DNA of 64,000 bases from Ruminococcus sp. (GTDB lineage: Bacteria > Bacillota > Clostridia > Oscillospirales > Ruminococcaceae): assembly GCA_017470905.1 (NCBI GenBank), contig JAFUXL010000009.1:1-64000 (forward strand). Direction: 5' to 3'. The notes beneath the pieces were generated by a model. The model searched no databases and was not told the origin of the DNA. It saw only the letters and a program-made list of their open reading frames with translations. The position numbers and the translations under genes are program-made. Every line of letters starts with the position of its first letter. Within the stretch, counting starts at the first letter, position 1. Shown here piece after piece: positions 52,328 through 60,628 of this stretch.

Positions 52328-53368
52328 ATGAAAAAAATACCGTTAAACGCAGAAAATACCAAAATCACCGGAAGAACATATAATTATGCAAATACCCTTG
52401 CACTTGTGCTTTCGGGTTCTGGCTGTGAATTTTCCTTCACGGGAAAAAGACTCGATATAAGCATATCGTGTGACGAGAAAACATATCTTTCGGGAAGAGC
52501 CTGCAATTATCCGAGAATTGCCATAATCTGTGACGGAAGATTTACAGTAAAGAGAGTACTTGAAAATCCGACAGAAAAATATAATATCATCAGCAGCGAT
52601 ATTCCCGTCACGAAAAATATAAAAATTATAAAGCTCTCCGAGGCGGCATTTTCCCTTGCGCTGGTGCATGAAGCCGAAACGGACGACAATGCCGTCATAA
52701 GTCCGCTGCCCGGCAAAAATCTTAAAATCGAATTTATAGGCGACTCGATAACCTGCGGCTACGGCGTTGACAACTGCAATGTATATTCGGAATTTTCTAC
52801 CGCCGCCGAAAACTGCATGAAAAGCTATGCATACCTCACGGCGGATATGCTCAATGCAGACTACAGTCTCTTTTCATACAGCGGCTACGGAATTATAAGC
52901 GGCTATACCCCCGACGGAGTGCGGAACACAAGGGAAGTTCTTCCGCAGTACTACGAAAGCACGGGCTTTTCATACGGAACAATAAACGATATTAAGCCCC
53001 ATGAGATAAAATGGGATTTCAGCCGCTTTGTTCCCGATATAATTGTAATAAATCTCGGAACGAACGATAACAGCTTCTGCATAAAAAACGAATGGGCTTT
53101 CGGCGAATTTGAGGATAAATATATTGATTTTCTCATTACCGTGAGAAAAAATAACCCCGCTGCAAAAATAATATGCGCTATCGGAATGATGAACAGCGAG
53201 ACTTCCCCTCATGTCATAAATGCCGCAGAACGTTTCGGGGACGCATATTTCTTTGAATTTAAGATGCAGGACGGAATGCTCGGATTTTCCTGCGATTTTC
53301 ACCCCTCGGAGGATACCCAGAGATACGCCGCCGAGGAACTCACGGAATTTATCAAAAAAATAATCTGA
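52328..53368 (+). CDS. CE2-like SGNH carbohydrate esterase
   Basis: 346 residues from the ATG at 52328 (AAAGGGAG site). An N-terminal jelly-roll domain (about 10-120, GRTYNYANTLALVLSGSGCEFSF) is joined to an SGNH hydrolase: block I FIGDSITCGYG near 136-146 (catalytic Ser), block III-like SYSGYGII, block V INLGTNDNS, and D-x-x-H in CDFHPSEDTQ. The two-domain plan is that of CE2 acetyl esterases that deacetylate xylan or mannan sugars. No signal peptide is visible, so it may act on imported oligosaccharides, unlike secreted CE2 enzymes. It has its own promoter. Confidence 0.85.
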   Translation: MKKIPLNAENTKITGRTYNYANTLALVLSGSGCEFSFTGKRLDISISCDEKTYLSGRACNYPRIAIICDGRFTVKRVLENPTEKYNIISSDIPVTKNIKIIKLSEAAFSLALVHEAETDDNAVISPLPGKNLKIEFIGDSITCGYGVDNCNVYSEFSTAAENCMKSYAYLTADMLNADYSLFSYSGYGIISGYTPDGVRNTREVLPQYYESTGFSYGTINDIKPHEIKWDFSRFVPDIIVINLGTNDNSFCIKNEWAFGEFEDKYIDFLITVRKNNPAAKIICAIGMMNSETSPHVINAAERFGDAYFFEFKMQDGMLGFSCDFHPSEDTQRYAAEELTEFIKKII

Positions 53369-53373
53369 CAAAA

Positions 53374-53401
53374 ATGCGGACTGGTTTCATTCAGTCCGCA
53401 T
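53374..53401 (-). terminator. Terminator of the GH13 operon
   Basis: Perfect 10-bp stem atgcggactg / cagtccgcat; on the minus strand it runs into five T. It also lies at the 3' end of the plus-strand esterase gene. Confidence 0.8.
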
Positions 53402-53405
53402 CTGA

Positions 53406-53552
53406 TTATTTCTTCCCGGTTTTCAATGCGCCTATTGCGACAAAAACCGCACTCAATGCCGCTATGAGGGCAACTGCTGCGCCTGCATCGCCTGTCATCG
53501 GGGAATTTTCCGCAATATCCGCCTGATATGCTCTTAATGCCTTCACGGTCAT
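53406..53552 (-). CDS. Small ORF ending in a sortase-like SPMTGD signal
   Basis: 48 residues. Starts MTVKALRAYQADIAEN, then SPMTGD, a hydrophobic helix of 20 residues and a basic end (KTGKK): the layout of a C-terminal cell-wall sorting signal, but with no exported domain in front. The start codon is only 12 nt after the GH13 stop, with a weak AGTGGTG site. It may be a small membrane peptide or a relic of a longer surface protein; its translation is unproven. Confidence 0.42.
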   Translation of the reverse strand: MTVKALRAYQADIAENSPMTGDAGAAVALIAALSAVFVAIGALKTGKK

Positions 53553-53563
53553 CACCACTTGTA

Positions 53564-55153
53564 TCAGAGCTTTACAAATCTTGTCGTGCCGTCCGCAGCC
53601 TTTCCGCAGAATATAGCCTTTGGTCTTGCCCATACCGCACCATCGGAAAGCGACTTGTAAACAACGAGGTCTTCATTGTTTTCGCTGTGTCTTGCAAGGG
53701 CGATTACTTCATATTCTCCGCCCTTGTAGTGACGGTATCTTGCGCCCACGACAGCCTCCGTCTCCTTGGGAGCTTCATTCTGTACGGGAGCAGGCTCGGG
53801 CTGGTTGTTGACTATATCGTCCGATACGATTATCATCGAGGAGAAAGGCGGCATGGAGATATGGGCATTGCCGTTTTCAACCTGTATCTGGCTTGCGCTG
53901 AGTACGTCAACAAGTGCGTTCATATGAGTTCCGAAATTGAAATCATACGAATAATCCGCAAGGTTGAGGGCTACATATACAGTCTGGTCGCCCTGTGTTT
54001 TCTTGAAGAGGAGCTGCTGGTTGGTTATCTGAAGTCTTTCGTATCCGCCCGTTCTGAGTGCAGGATAAGCCTTGTAAATTCTTCCGAGCTTTACAATATG
54101 CCTGTAGAGGTCGATATTCTCTCTCTCCATATCGGCAAGGTGCAGACATGGGCGGAGGTTGTCGTCCGAGTTGTTTTCCTTTCTTCCCTGAATGCCGTAT
54201 TCGCTTCCGTAGTATATCGAAGGAATGCCGGGCATTGAATACATGAGGGTATAAATAAGGGGGAGATGTGCAGGATTGTTCACGGTGCTTGCAAGGCGGT
54301 TTACATCGTGATTGTCAACGAAATCATAGAGATTGATATTCTTGTAGATACCGCCGTTTGTACCCGACTGACGATTTATGGAATAGTCTATCTCGTAATA
54401 ATTCTTGTCGTTGTGTGAGGAATAAAGTCCCTTGTAGCACTCGTAATTCGTAACGCTGTCGAGCATTTCGGGATTTGCCCAGCGGTTGTAATCGCCGTGG
54501 ATAATCTCGCCCATGAGCCAGAAATCGGGCTTTTTGCCCTTGCAGAAGCTCCTTATTCTCTTGAAGAAATCAAAGTCTATGCAGTCGGCTGCATCAAAGC
54601 GTATGCCGTCAATTCCGAAGGACTCTATCCAGTAGTTGATTGCATCTATGAGGTGGTCGGCAACGCCCACGTTCCTGAGATTGAGCTTTACGAGGTTATA
54701 GTGACCGTTCCAGCCCTCATACCAGAAAGGGTCGCCGCAGGGACTCTGACCGCCGAAATTGAGGTTCTGGAACCAGTCGCAGTAGCCGCTGCCCTGTCCC
54801 TTTTCCTGAATGTCAACGAACTGCGGAAATTTTCTTCCGACATGATTGAAAACGCCGTCAAGGATTACCTTTATGCCGTTTTCGTGGAACTGGTCGCATA
54901 TGAACCTGAATGAATTATTGTCGCCGAGACGGCGGTCAATGGTCTTGTAGTCTATTGTGTCGTAGCCGTGCTCAACGGACTCAAACACAGGCCCGAAATA
55001 AACTGCATCGACATTCATTTCCTTTAAATGGGGTATCCATTCGAGGACTTTATCAAGGCGGTATACAATCTCGCCGCCGTCATTGAATTTTGGCGCACCG
55101 CAGAAACCGAGCGGATAGATGTGATAGATTATGGCGTTGTCGTACCAATTCAT
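53564..55153 (-). CDS. Intracellular GH13 alpha-amylase-family enzyme fused to DUF1653
   Basis: 529 residues, no signal peptide. GH13 barrel (about 1-370): DGVFNHVG, GIDGIRFDAAD (nucleophile Asp), LMGEIIHGD (acid/base Glu) and FVDNHDVNR (transition-state Asp). The C-terminal barrel domain follows, and residues about 465-529 match DUF1653 (VGARYRHYKGGEYEVIALARH ending RFVKL). GH13 enzymes of this sort process starch-like oligosaccharides in the cytosol. DUF1653 is normally a stand-alone or nucleic-acid-associated small domain, so the fusion is unusual. The start codon follows an AAAGGAG site. The small sorting-signal ORF may be co-transcribed. Confidence 0.9.
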   Translation of the reverse strand: MNWYDNAIIYHIYPLGFCGAPKFNDGGEIVYRLDKVLEWIPHLKEMNVDAVYFGPVFESVEHGYDTIDYKTIDRRLGDNNSFRFICDQFHENGIKVILDGVFNHVGRKFPQFVDIQEKGQGSGYCDWFQNLNFGGQSPCGDPFWYEGWNGHYNLVKLNLRNVGVADHLIDAINYWIESFGIDGIRFDAADCIDFDFFKRIRSFCKGKKPDFWLMGEIIHGDYNRWANPEMLDSVTNYECYKGLYSSHNDKNYYEIDYSINRQSGTNGGIYKNINLYDFVDNHDVNRLASTVNNPAHLPLIYTLMYSMPGIPSIYYGSEYGIQGRKENNSDDNLRPCLHLADMERENIDLYRHIVKLGRIYKAYPALRTGGYERLQITNQQLLFKKTQGDQTVYVALNLADYSYDFNFGTHMNALVDVLSASQIQVENGNAHISMPPFSSMIIVSDDIVNNQPEPAPVQNEAPKETEAVVGARYRHYKGGEYEVIALARHSENNEDLVVYKSLSDGAVWARPKAIFCGKAADGTTRFVKL

Positions 55154-55296
55154 TTTTTATAACTCCTTTTGTTTAGATATTTTAACCGTAAATCATACGT
55201 CGGAAATCTGCTGTTTCCGCATATTCCCCATTGCTTAGAGGGAATATATAATTATTTCTGTTTACGGCATATATTATTAATGTGATTATTCACACA
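55154..55296. other. Short intergenic region
   Basis: AT-rich DNA between the GH13 gene and its upstream neighbour; no promoter or RNA gene is clear to me. Confidence 0.4.
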
Positions 55297-55683
55297 TTAT
55301 TCTGATTTAAATTCTGTTTTAATAAGCCTTTCGAGAATTTCGGCAGAGTCCGAAACACAGCCCCTGCATGAACGAAGTACCTTTCCCGTTCCTGCGCCTT
55401 TCAGTTCTTTGCATACAAGGGATTGGTTGAGGGAGGCAAATTCCTTTTCAAATTCCGAAATTTTCCTTTCAGCCGTTTCGCCGTCATATTTGTTTCTGAT
55501 GACATATTCAGCCGCAAGGACTGCGCCGCATTTTATCATTCTTCCGCCTGCCATAGGCGCAGCAGCCGACAGAGCCTGTATTTCGTCCATGAATATCTCA
55601 TCTCTGAAAGCGTTGAGAACCGCCGCCGAACAGCTGAAGCCGCTTTTATGGTATTCAACGGCTTTCATTGAATTTTCCGTCAT
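55297..55683 (-). CDS. C_GCAxxG_C_C family redox protein
   Basis: 128 residues, with FSCSAAVLNAF near 17-27, APMAGGRMIKCGAVLAA near 42-58 and a late CRGCVSD. The pattern of cysteines (C, GCAxxG-like MIKCGAV, C, CxxC) matches the C_GCAxxG_C_C family, whose members occur with electron-transfer or metal proteins; the exact role is unknown. The start has a GAGGTC site, and the gene lies 17 nt downstream of an HD-hydrolase gene on the same strand. Confidence 0.82.
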   Translation of the reverse strand: MTENSMKAVEYHKSGFSCSAAVLNAFRDEIFMDEIQALSAAAPMAGGRMIKCGAVLAAEYVIRNKYDGETAERKISEFEKEFASLNQSLVCKELKGAGTGKVLRSCRGCVSDSAEILERLIKTEFKSE

Positions 55684-55700
55684 TTTTTGACCTCTGTATA

Positions 55701-56297
55701 TTATTTGTCGCTTCCCTCAAGGAAATACGATGCTTCCATATCTGCAACATGGAGCGCAAGCGCAAGGGGATACATTTCGAGAGCCTTGCCAATAGTATTT
55801 TTATCCTCAACACCCGAAAAGCCCATATGCCAGCGTATAGCCATGGCCTCTTCACGGGTCAGCCTGCCCTCGCCGTAGAGGTAGCCCGAGATTATATATA
55901 CCGATTTTTCGCCGTGACCGTAGGGGAGATTGTCTTTTATGGTATAGAAAGGTACTTTTTCCCACTGACCTGTCTCTTCATTTTTTCTGTTTCTCATTTC
56001 GGTTGCATAGAAATCAATCTTGCACACATCGTGGAGAAGTGCGACAATGGCAATTGTCTCCTCGGAAAAATCCATTCCGTACATCTCTTTTGTGCGTGGG
56101 CGTGAGAGGTAGTCCTTGAGACAGTGATAGACATTTACGCTGTGCTGAACCAGTCCGCCCTCGTATGCGCTGTGGTAGCGTGTACTGCTCGGTGCTTTGA
56201 AGAAATCGCTTTTCTTCAGAAATTCGAGGAGCTTGTCCGCACCCTGTCTTTTGATATTCTCGGTATATATTGAGATAAATTCTTCCTTAGCGGTCAT
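55701..56297 (-). CDS. HD-domain hydrolase
   Basis: 198 residues from the ATG at 56297 (AAAGGAG site). HD metal-site residues: H in GGLVQHSVNVY, HD in ALLHDVCKIDFY and later H in YGHGEK and RWHMGFSG. HD proteins of this size hydrolyse nucleotides or phosphodiesters in the cytosol; the substrate is not evident. The last metal aspartate is in LHVADMEASY. Co-directional with the next gene downstream. Confidence 0.85.
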   Translation of the reverse strand: MTAKEEFISIYTENIKRQGADKLLEFLKKSDFFKAPSSTRYHSAYEGGLVQHSVNVYHCLKDYLSRPRTKEMYGMDFSEETIAIVALLHDVCKIDFYATEMRNRKNEETGQWEKVPFYTIKDNLPYGHGEKSVYIISGYLYGEGRLTREEAMAIRWHMGFSGVEDKNTIGKALEMYPLALALHVADMEASYFLEGSDK

Positions 56298-56511
56298 AAG
56301 GCAACTCCTTTGCAAATACTTTACAGTTAATTATAACATACAAAAGAAAAATATTCAAGTCCTTTTTTATTTTTTTATCTGTTAAACAAAAGCAGGACAG
56401 TTACAGACAGAAAATACTTTTATATTTTGCATAAAAGCATCATATTTTCAACATAAAATTTGATGTATTATGACATTTTCGCAAAATTTCCTGATTTTTT
56501 CAAAAAAACGC

Positions 56512-56540
56512 TTGACAAATCAAATCCGCCGTGATATAAT
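56512..56540 (+). promoter_or_regulatory. Consensus sigma-A promoter of tRNA-Pro
   Basis: TTGACA (56512-56517), 17-nt spacer, TATAAT (56535-56540): a perfect promoter 28 nt before the tRNA. The rest of the 56298-56511 gap is AT-rich with no gene. Confidence 0.9.
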
Positions 56541-56568
56541 ATATATCGTTGATTGCGAAAGACATAAT

Positions 56569-56644
56569 CTGGGTGTGGCGCAGTTGGTAGCGCGCTACCT
56601 TGGGGTGGTAGAGGCCGTGGGTTCAAGTCCCGTCACTCAGACCA
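56569..56644 (+). tRNA. tRNA-Pro (anticodon GGG)
   Basis: 76 nt with encoded CCA. Acceptor ctgggtg / cactcag (one G-U), anticodon stem ctacc/ggtag with loop ttggggt giving GGG, T-arm gggttcaagtcc. Confidence 0.95.
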
Positions 56645-56697
56645 TGAAATGCGTTTTGATAACCCCCATTTGAGAAACGTATCGTTCGTGTTGACAG

Positions 56698-56737
56698 GAG
56701 CAGTCCGATTTGTTAATCGGGCTGCTCTCTTTTTAAT
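56698..56737 (+). terminator. Rho-independent terminator of tRNA-Pro
   Basis: Stem gagcagtccgat / atcgggctgctc with loop ttgtta, followed by ctttttaatt. Confidence 0.85.
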
Positions 56738-56764
56738 TCATAATTTTAATATAAAAAGCAGTGT

Positions 56765-56838
56765 TTTCCCCCGCCTACGGCGGGGGAAAACAGACAAAAT
56801 ATAAAAAATCCTGCACCTCCGCCACCGGCGGAGGTAAG
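56765..56838. repeat. Two GC-rich hairpins of the dispersed family
   Basis: ttttcccccgcc / ggcgggggaaaa (56765-56788), then acagacaaaatataaaaaatcc, then cctccgccaccggcggagg. The tail is the same as in copies 1 and 2 of the MITE-like element, but the terminal repeats are not clear here. Confidence 0.6.
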
Positions 56839-56893
56839 AAGAAAAAATCTGAAAATTTCTGCGATTATTCTGAAACTAACGTTTACCCACCTT

Positions 56894-56925
56894 AATTATG
56901 CATTATGAATTATGAATTATGCATC
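56894..56925. repeat. ATTATGAATTATGCAT-type AT-rich repeat
   Basis: ttaattatgcattatgaatt continues into atgaattatgcat; it resembles the stretches at 1555-1594 and 60541-60567. Confidence 0.6.
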
Positions 56926-56941
56926 AAATTTCGTTTTTTGC

Positions 56942-56970
56942 TTGACAAATAAAAATAAATCGTTTATAAT
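56942..56970 (+). promoter_or_regulatory. Consensus sigma-A promoter of valS
   Basis: TTGACA (56942-56947), 17-nt spacer, TATAAT (56965-56970), immediately upstream of the T-box leader. Confidence 0.88.
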
Positions 56971-56984
56971 AATATCATTATATA

Positions 56985-57228
56985 CGAAAAGCTGTGATGA
57001 AAAGGAGTACGCTTATTTTCCCGTGCAAAGAGAGTCTGCGGCCGGTGTGAGCAGATGTCGGGGATTTGCGGAAGTAGTTTCGGAGCTGTGCGGGCGAACT
57101 TACAGTAACCCGTGCCGTGTTTCTCACGTTACAGAGATAAGAGCGCAGGGAATTTAATTCCCTGAATACAGGTGGTAACACGGACTTCATGTTCGCCCTG
57201 AACCCTTGCGGTTCGGGGCTTTTTTTAT
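56985..57228 (+). promoter_or_regulatory. T-box leader controlling valS
   Basis: A long leader with T-box core AGGTGGTAACACGG (57170-57183) and terminator gccctgaacc-cttgc-ggttcggggc + T7 (57195-57226). The stem I region precedes the core. It is expected to read the charging of tRNA-Val and switch between antiterminator and terminator. Confidence 0.92.
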
Positions 57229-57259
57229 CACCGGATGAATGAAAGGAGATACTGCTATC

Positions 57260-59881
57260 ATGGCAAAAGAACTCGCTAAGGCTTATAATCCGAAGGATTT
57301 CGAGGACAGAATTTATGCCGCATGGAATGACAAGGGCTGTTTCCGTGCGGAGGCTGACCCCGAAAAAACTCCCTTTACTATCGTTATCCCCCCTCCGAAT
57401 ATTACGGGTCAGCTTCATATGGGTCATGCCCTCGATGAAACCCTGCAGGATATTCTCATACGCTGGAAGAGAATGAGCGGCTATTCCGCATTGTGGCTGC
57501 CCGGTACTGACCATGCCGCTATCGCTACCGAGGCTAAAATCGTTGAGGCTATGCGCAAGGAGGGTATCACCAAGGAGGACATCGGCCGTGACGGCTTCAT
57601 GAAACGTGCTTGGGAATGGAAAAAACAGTACGGCGGACGTATCGTTGAACAGCTTAAAAAGCTCGGCTCGTCCTGCGACTGGTCAAGAGAACGCTTTACC
57701 ATGGACGAGGGCTGTTCAAAGGCTGTAAAAGAGGTTTTCGTGAAATATTACGAAAAAGGTCTTATCTACCGTGGAGAGAGAATTATAAACTGGTGTCCGA
57801 AATGCCTTACATCGCTCTCCGATGCGGAAGTAACATATGAAGACCAGGCAGGTCATTTCTGGCATTTGAGATATAAAATCAAGGACAGCGACAATTATCT
57901 TGAACTCGCCACGACAAGACCCGAAACTCTCCTCGGCGATACCGCAGTATCCGTAAATCCAAAGGACGAACGCTATAAGGATTTAGTCGGAAAAACCGTT
58001 ATCCTCCCCATTGTTCACCGTGAAATTCCCGTTGTTGCGGACGATTACGTTGAAATGGATTTCGGTACAGGCGTTGTCAAGATAACTCCTGCCCATGACC
58101 CGAACGATTTTGAAGTAGGTTTAAGGCACAATCTCCCTGTTATAAATGTCATGAACGATGATGCGACTATCGTTGACGATTACCCGGCATACGCAGGCAT
58201 GGACAGATATGAGGCGAGAAAGAAAATCGTTGAGGATTTGGAAAAAGAGGGAGCACTTGTTGAAATTGAGGACTACAGTCACAATGTAGGCACCTGCTAC
58301 CGCTGCGGCACTACCGTTGAGCCGAAGGTTTCAACTCAGTGGTTCGTTAAGATGAAACCCCTTGCACAGCCTGCCATTGATGCGGTTAAAAACGGTGATA
58401 CAAAATTCGTTCCCGAAAGGTTCAATAAAATATATTTCCACTGGCTCGAAAATATCCGTGACTGGTGTATTTCACGTCAGATATGGTGGGGTCATCAGAT
58501 ACCTGCATTCTACTGTGACTACTGCGGAGAAATGACCGTAACCAAGGAAACTTCATGCAGCTGCCCGAAATGCGGAAAGCCCATGAGACAAGACCCCGAT
58601 ACCCTCGACACATGGTTCAGTTCTGCACTGTGGCCTTTTTCAACACTCGGATTTCCCGAAAAAACCGCCGATTTGGACTATTTCTATCCCACAAACACCC
58701 TCGTTACGGGATATGATATAATTTTCTTCTGGGTAATAAGAATGATGTTCAGCGGTCTTGAAAACATGGGAAAGGTTCCGTTCGATACGGTGCTTATTCA
58801 CGGTCTTGTGAGAGACTCTCAGGGAAGAAAAATGTCAAAATCCCTCGGAAACGGCATTGACCCTCTCGAAGTTATCGAACAGTACGGCGCAGACGCTCTC
58901 AGGTTCATGCTCGCAACGGGCAACTCCCCCGGAAATGATATGCGCTACATTGATGATAAGGTCAAGGCGGCACGTAATTTCGCAAACAAGCTCTGGAATG
59001 CCTCACGCTTTATCATGATGAACCTCCCCGAAGATTTTGAATTTAAGGGTCTGCCCGATGAGCTGGAGCTTGAGGACAAGTGGCTTGTGAACAAATTCAA
59101 CCTGCTTGCAAAGGAAGTCGGAGAAAATCTCGAAAAATACGAACTCGGCGTTGCTTCGCAGAAAATCTATGATTTCATATGGGACGTTTACTGCGACTGG
59201 TATATCGAACTCACAAAGCCCAGAATACAGGCTGGCGGTCAGAATATGGAAAAGGCACAGGCTGTTCTCGTATGGGCTATGCAGGGTATGCTCAAACTCC
59301 TCCACCCGTTCATGCCTTTCATAACAGAGGAGATATGGCAGGTTCTCACTAATGAAAAATCCATGATAATCCTCGAAACATATCCCACATATGACGAAAA
59401 TATAAACTACTCCGGGGAAGAAAAAGCCTTTGAGAAAATAATCTCCGCCATAAAAGCCGTAAGAAACACAAGGACGGATATGAATGTCCCCCCCTCGGTA
59501 AGGGCTAAAATCTTCATAGAGACAGATGACGCAGAGGTCTTTGAAAACGGAAAAATCTTCTTTGAAAAGCTTGCCTCCGCATCTTCCGTTGAAATCGGTT
59601 CGGAATTTGAACACGAAAACTGTGCAAATGCCGTTACGGACTCCGCAAGAATATTTATCCCCATGGACGAACTCGTTGACAGGGAGAAAGAACTTGCCCG
59701 TCTCGAAAAGGAAAAGGCTAAAGTTCAGAAAGACCTTGATTTCCTCGGCAATAAGCTGAACAATCAGGGCTTTATCGCAAAAGCTCCCGAAAAGCTGATA
59801 GAGGCTGAAAAGGCAAAGCTTGCAAAGGCAATCGAGAAAATGGAAAAAATCAATCAGTCCATTGAGGCTTTCAGAAAATAA
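57260..59881 (+). CDS. valS: Valyl-tRNA synthetase
   Basis: 873 residues from the ATG at 57260 (AAAGGAG site). Class I HIGH-type motif in PPPNITGQLHMGHALDE, CP1 editing domain with TTRPETLLGDTAVSVNP, a zinc-like knob CDYCGEMTV/CSCPKCGKP, KMSKSLGN signature (RKMSKSLGNGIDP), anticodon-binding domain and a C-terminal coiled-coil arm (EKELARLEKEKAKVQ). Valine activation and tRNA-Val charging with editing of threonine is well established for the family. The stop overlaps the start of the next gene by one base (TAATG), so the two are translationally coupled. Confidence 0.97.
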   Translation: MAKELAKAYNPKDFEDRIYAAWNDKGCFRAEADPEKTPFTIVIPPPNITGQLHMGHALDETLQDILIRWKRMSGYSALWLPGTDHAAIATEAKIVEAMRKEGITKEDIGRDGFMKRAWEWKKQYGGRIVEQLKKLGSSCDWSRERFTMDEGCSKAVKEVFVKYYEKGLIYRGERIINWCPKCLTSLSDAEVTYEDQAGHFWHLRYKIKDSDNYLELATTRPETLLGDTAVSVNPKDERYKDLVGKTVILPIVHREIPVVADDYVEMDFGTGVVKITPAHDPNDFEVGLRHNLPVINVMNDDATIVDDYPAYAGMDRYEARKKIVEDLEKEGALVEIEDYSHNVGTCYRCGTTVEPKVSTQWFVKMKPLAQPAIDAVKNGDTKFVPERFNKIYFHWLENIRDWCISRQIWWGHQIPAFYCDYCGEMTVTKETSCSCPKCGKPMRQDPDTLDTWFSSALWPFSTLGFPEKTADLDYFYPTNTLVTGYDIIFFWVIRMMFSGLENMGKVPFDTVLIHGLVRDSQGRKMSKSLGNGIDPLEVIEQYGADALRFMLATGNSPGNDMRYIDDKVKAARNFANKLWNASRFIMMNLPEDFEFKGLPDELELEDKWLVNKFNLLAKEVGENLEKYELGVASQKIYDFIWDVYCDWYIELTKPRIQAGGQNMEKAQAVLVWAMQGMLKLLHPFMPFITEEIWQVLTNEKSMIILETYPTYDENINYSGEEKAFEKIISAIKAVRNTRTDMNVPPSVRAKIFIETDDAEVFENGKIFFEKLASASSVEIGSEFEHENCANAVTDSARIFIPMDELVDREKELARLEKEKAKVQKDLDFLGNKLNNQGFIAKAPEKLIEAEKAKLAKAIEKMEKINQSIEAFRK

Positions 59882-60228
59882 TGCGTGACAGATTATTTGA
59901 ATATGCAAAGAAAAAATACGGCTCTGTCCCCGAATATCTCTGGCTTTCATCGCCCGACAGTGCCGTATTGAGACATGATGACAACAAGAAATGGTATGCG
60001 CTTTTCATGGAGGTAAAACGCTCCGTTTTCGGACTGGGCGAGGGAAATATTCAGATAATGAATATCAAATGCAATGCCCCCGAAAGGGATTGCCTTATCG
60101 CAGAAAATAAGGCTTTCCCAGCATATCATATGAATAAAAGGCTCTGGACTTCCATCCTGCTGGACGGGAGTACGGACTTCGGCTCTCTGTGCAGTTTAAT
60201 TGATGAGAGTTTCAAATTAACAAAATAA
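59881..60228 (+). CDS. MmcQ/YjbR family protein
   Basis: 115 residues. Motifs of the MmcQ/YjbR fold: PEYLWLSSPDSAVLRHDDNKKWYALFMEV and KAFPAYHMNKRLWTSILLDG. It is a small DNA-binding-like or CyaY-like fold of unsettled role. It overlaps valS by one base, which supports coupled translation rather than a separate ribosome binding site. Confidence 0.88.
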   Translation: MRDRLFEYAKKKYGSVPEYLWLSSPDSAVLRHDDNKKWYALFMEVKRSVFGLGEGNIQIMNIKCNAPERDCLIAENKAFPAYHMNKRLWTSILLDGSTDFGSLCSLIDESFKLTK

Positions 60229-60240
60229 GGAATGATTTTT

Positions 60241-60543
60241 ATGATTAGACATATTGTAATGTTTAAATTAAAAGACACAGACAGAAAAACCGCTTACGAA
60301 AATGCCCTCGAAGCAAGAGAGCGTTTCAATGACGTGATTGAAAAGGTTGAAGTCCTCAGAAAGGGAGAATTGGTTATAAATTCCGAAGACGCTCCGCAGG
60401 ATAATTACACCGTTTCGCTTATCTGCGATTTTGATGATATTGACGGGCTTAACGCTTATCAGGTTCACCCTGCACACGTTAATTTCGGAAAATTTATCGC
60501 CGCAGTAAAAACAGACAGGGCTTGTATAGATTATGAATATTAA
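60241..60543 (+). CDS. Dabb (dimeric A/B barrel) family protein
   Basis: 100 residues, beginning MIRHIVMFKLKD, typical of Dabb stress-responsive dimers; VSLICDFDDIDGLNAYQVHPAHVNF is the conserved second half. The start at 60241 is chosen over 60232 because the family's MIRHIV-type start is conserved and AAGGAATG precedes it. The substrate is unknown; these proteins are often small-molecule-binding or oxygenase-like. It probably belongs to the valS transcript. Confidence 0.88.
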   Translation: MIRHIVMFKLKDTDRKTAYENALEARERFNDVIEKVEVLRKGELVINSEDAPQDNYTVSLICDFDDIDGLNAYQVHPAHVNFGKFIAAVKTDRACIDYEY

Positions 60544-60567
60544 TGCATAATTCATAATGCATAATTA
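60541..60567. repeat. ATTATGAATTATGCAT-type AT-rich repeat
   Basis: taatgcataattcataatgc continues into ataatta, overlapping the stop of the Dabb gene. It is the inverted orientation of the copies at 1555 and 56894. Confidence 0.6.
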
Positions 60568-60628
60568 TTTTGTCTGCGGCAAAATCAGAAATTCTGACAT
60601 TCCGATTAAAAAATACGGAGGGATTTAC

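Noticed and set aside
53528..54238. A 236-residue + strand ORF opposite the GH13 gene
   Set aside because: It is antisense to conserved GH13 motifs and lacks a start signal; it is a shadow.
56470..56673. A 67-residue ORF covering tRNA-Pro
   Set aside because: It is an accidental frame across the tRNA and its promoter.
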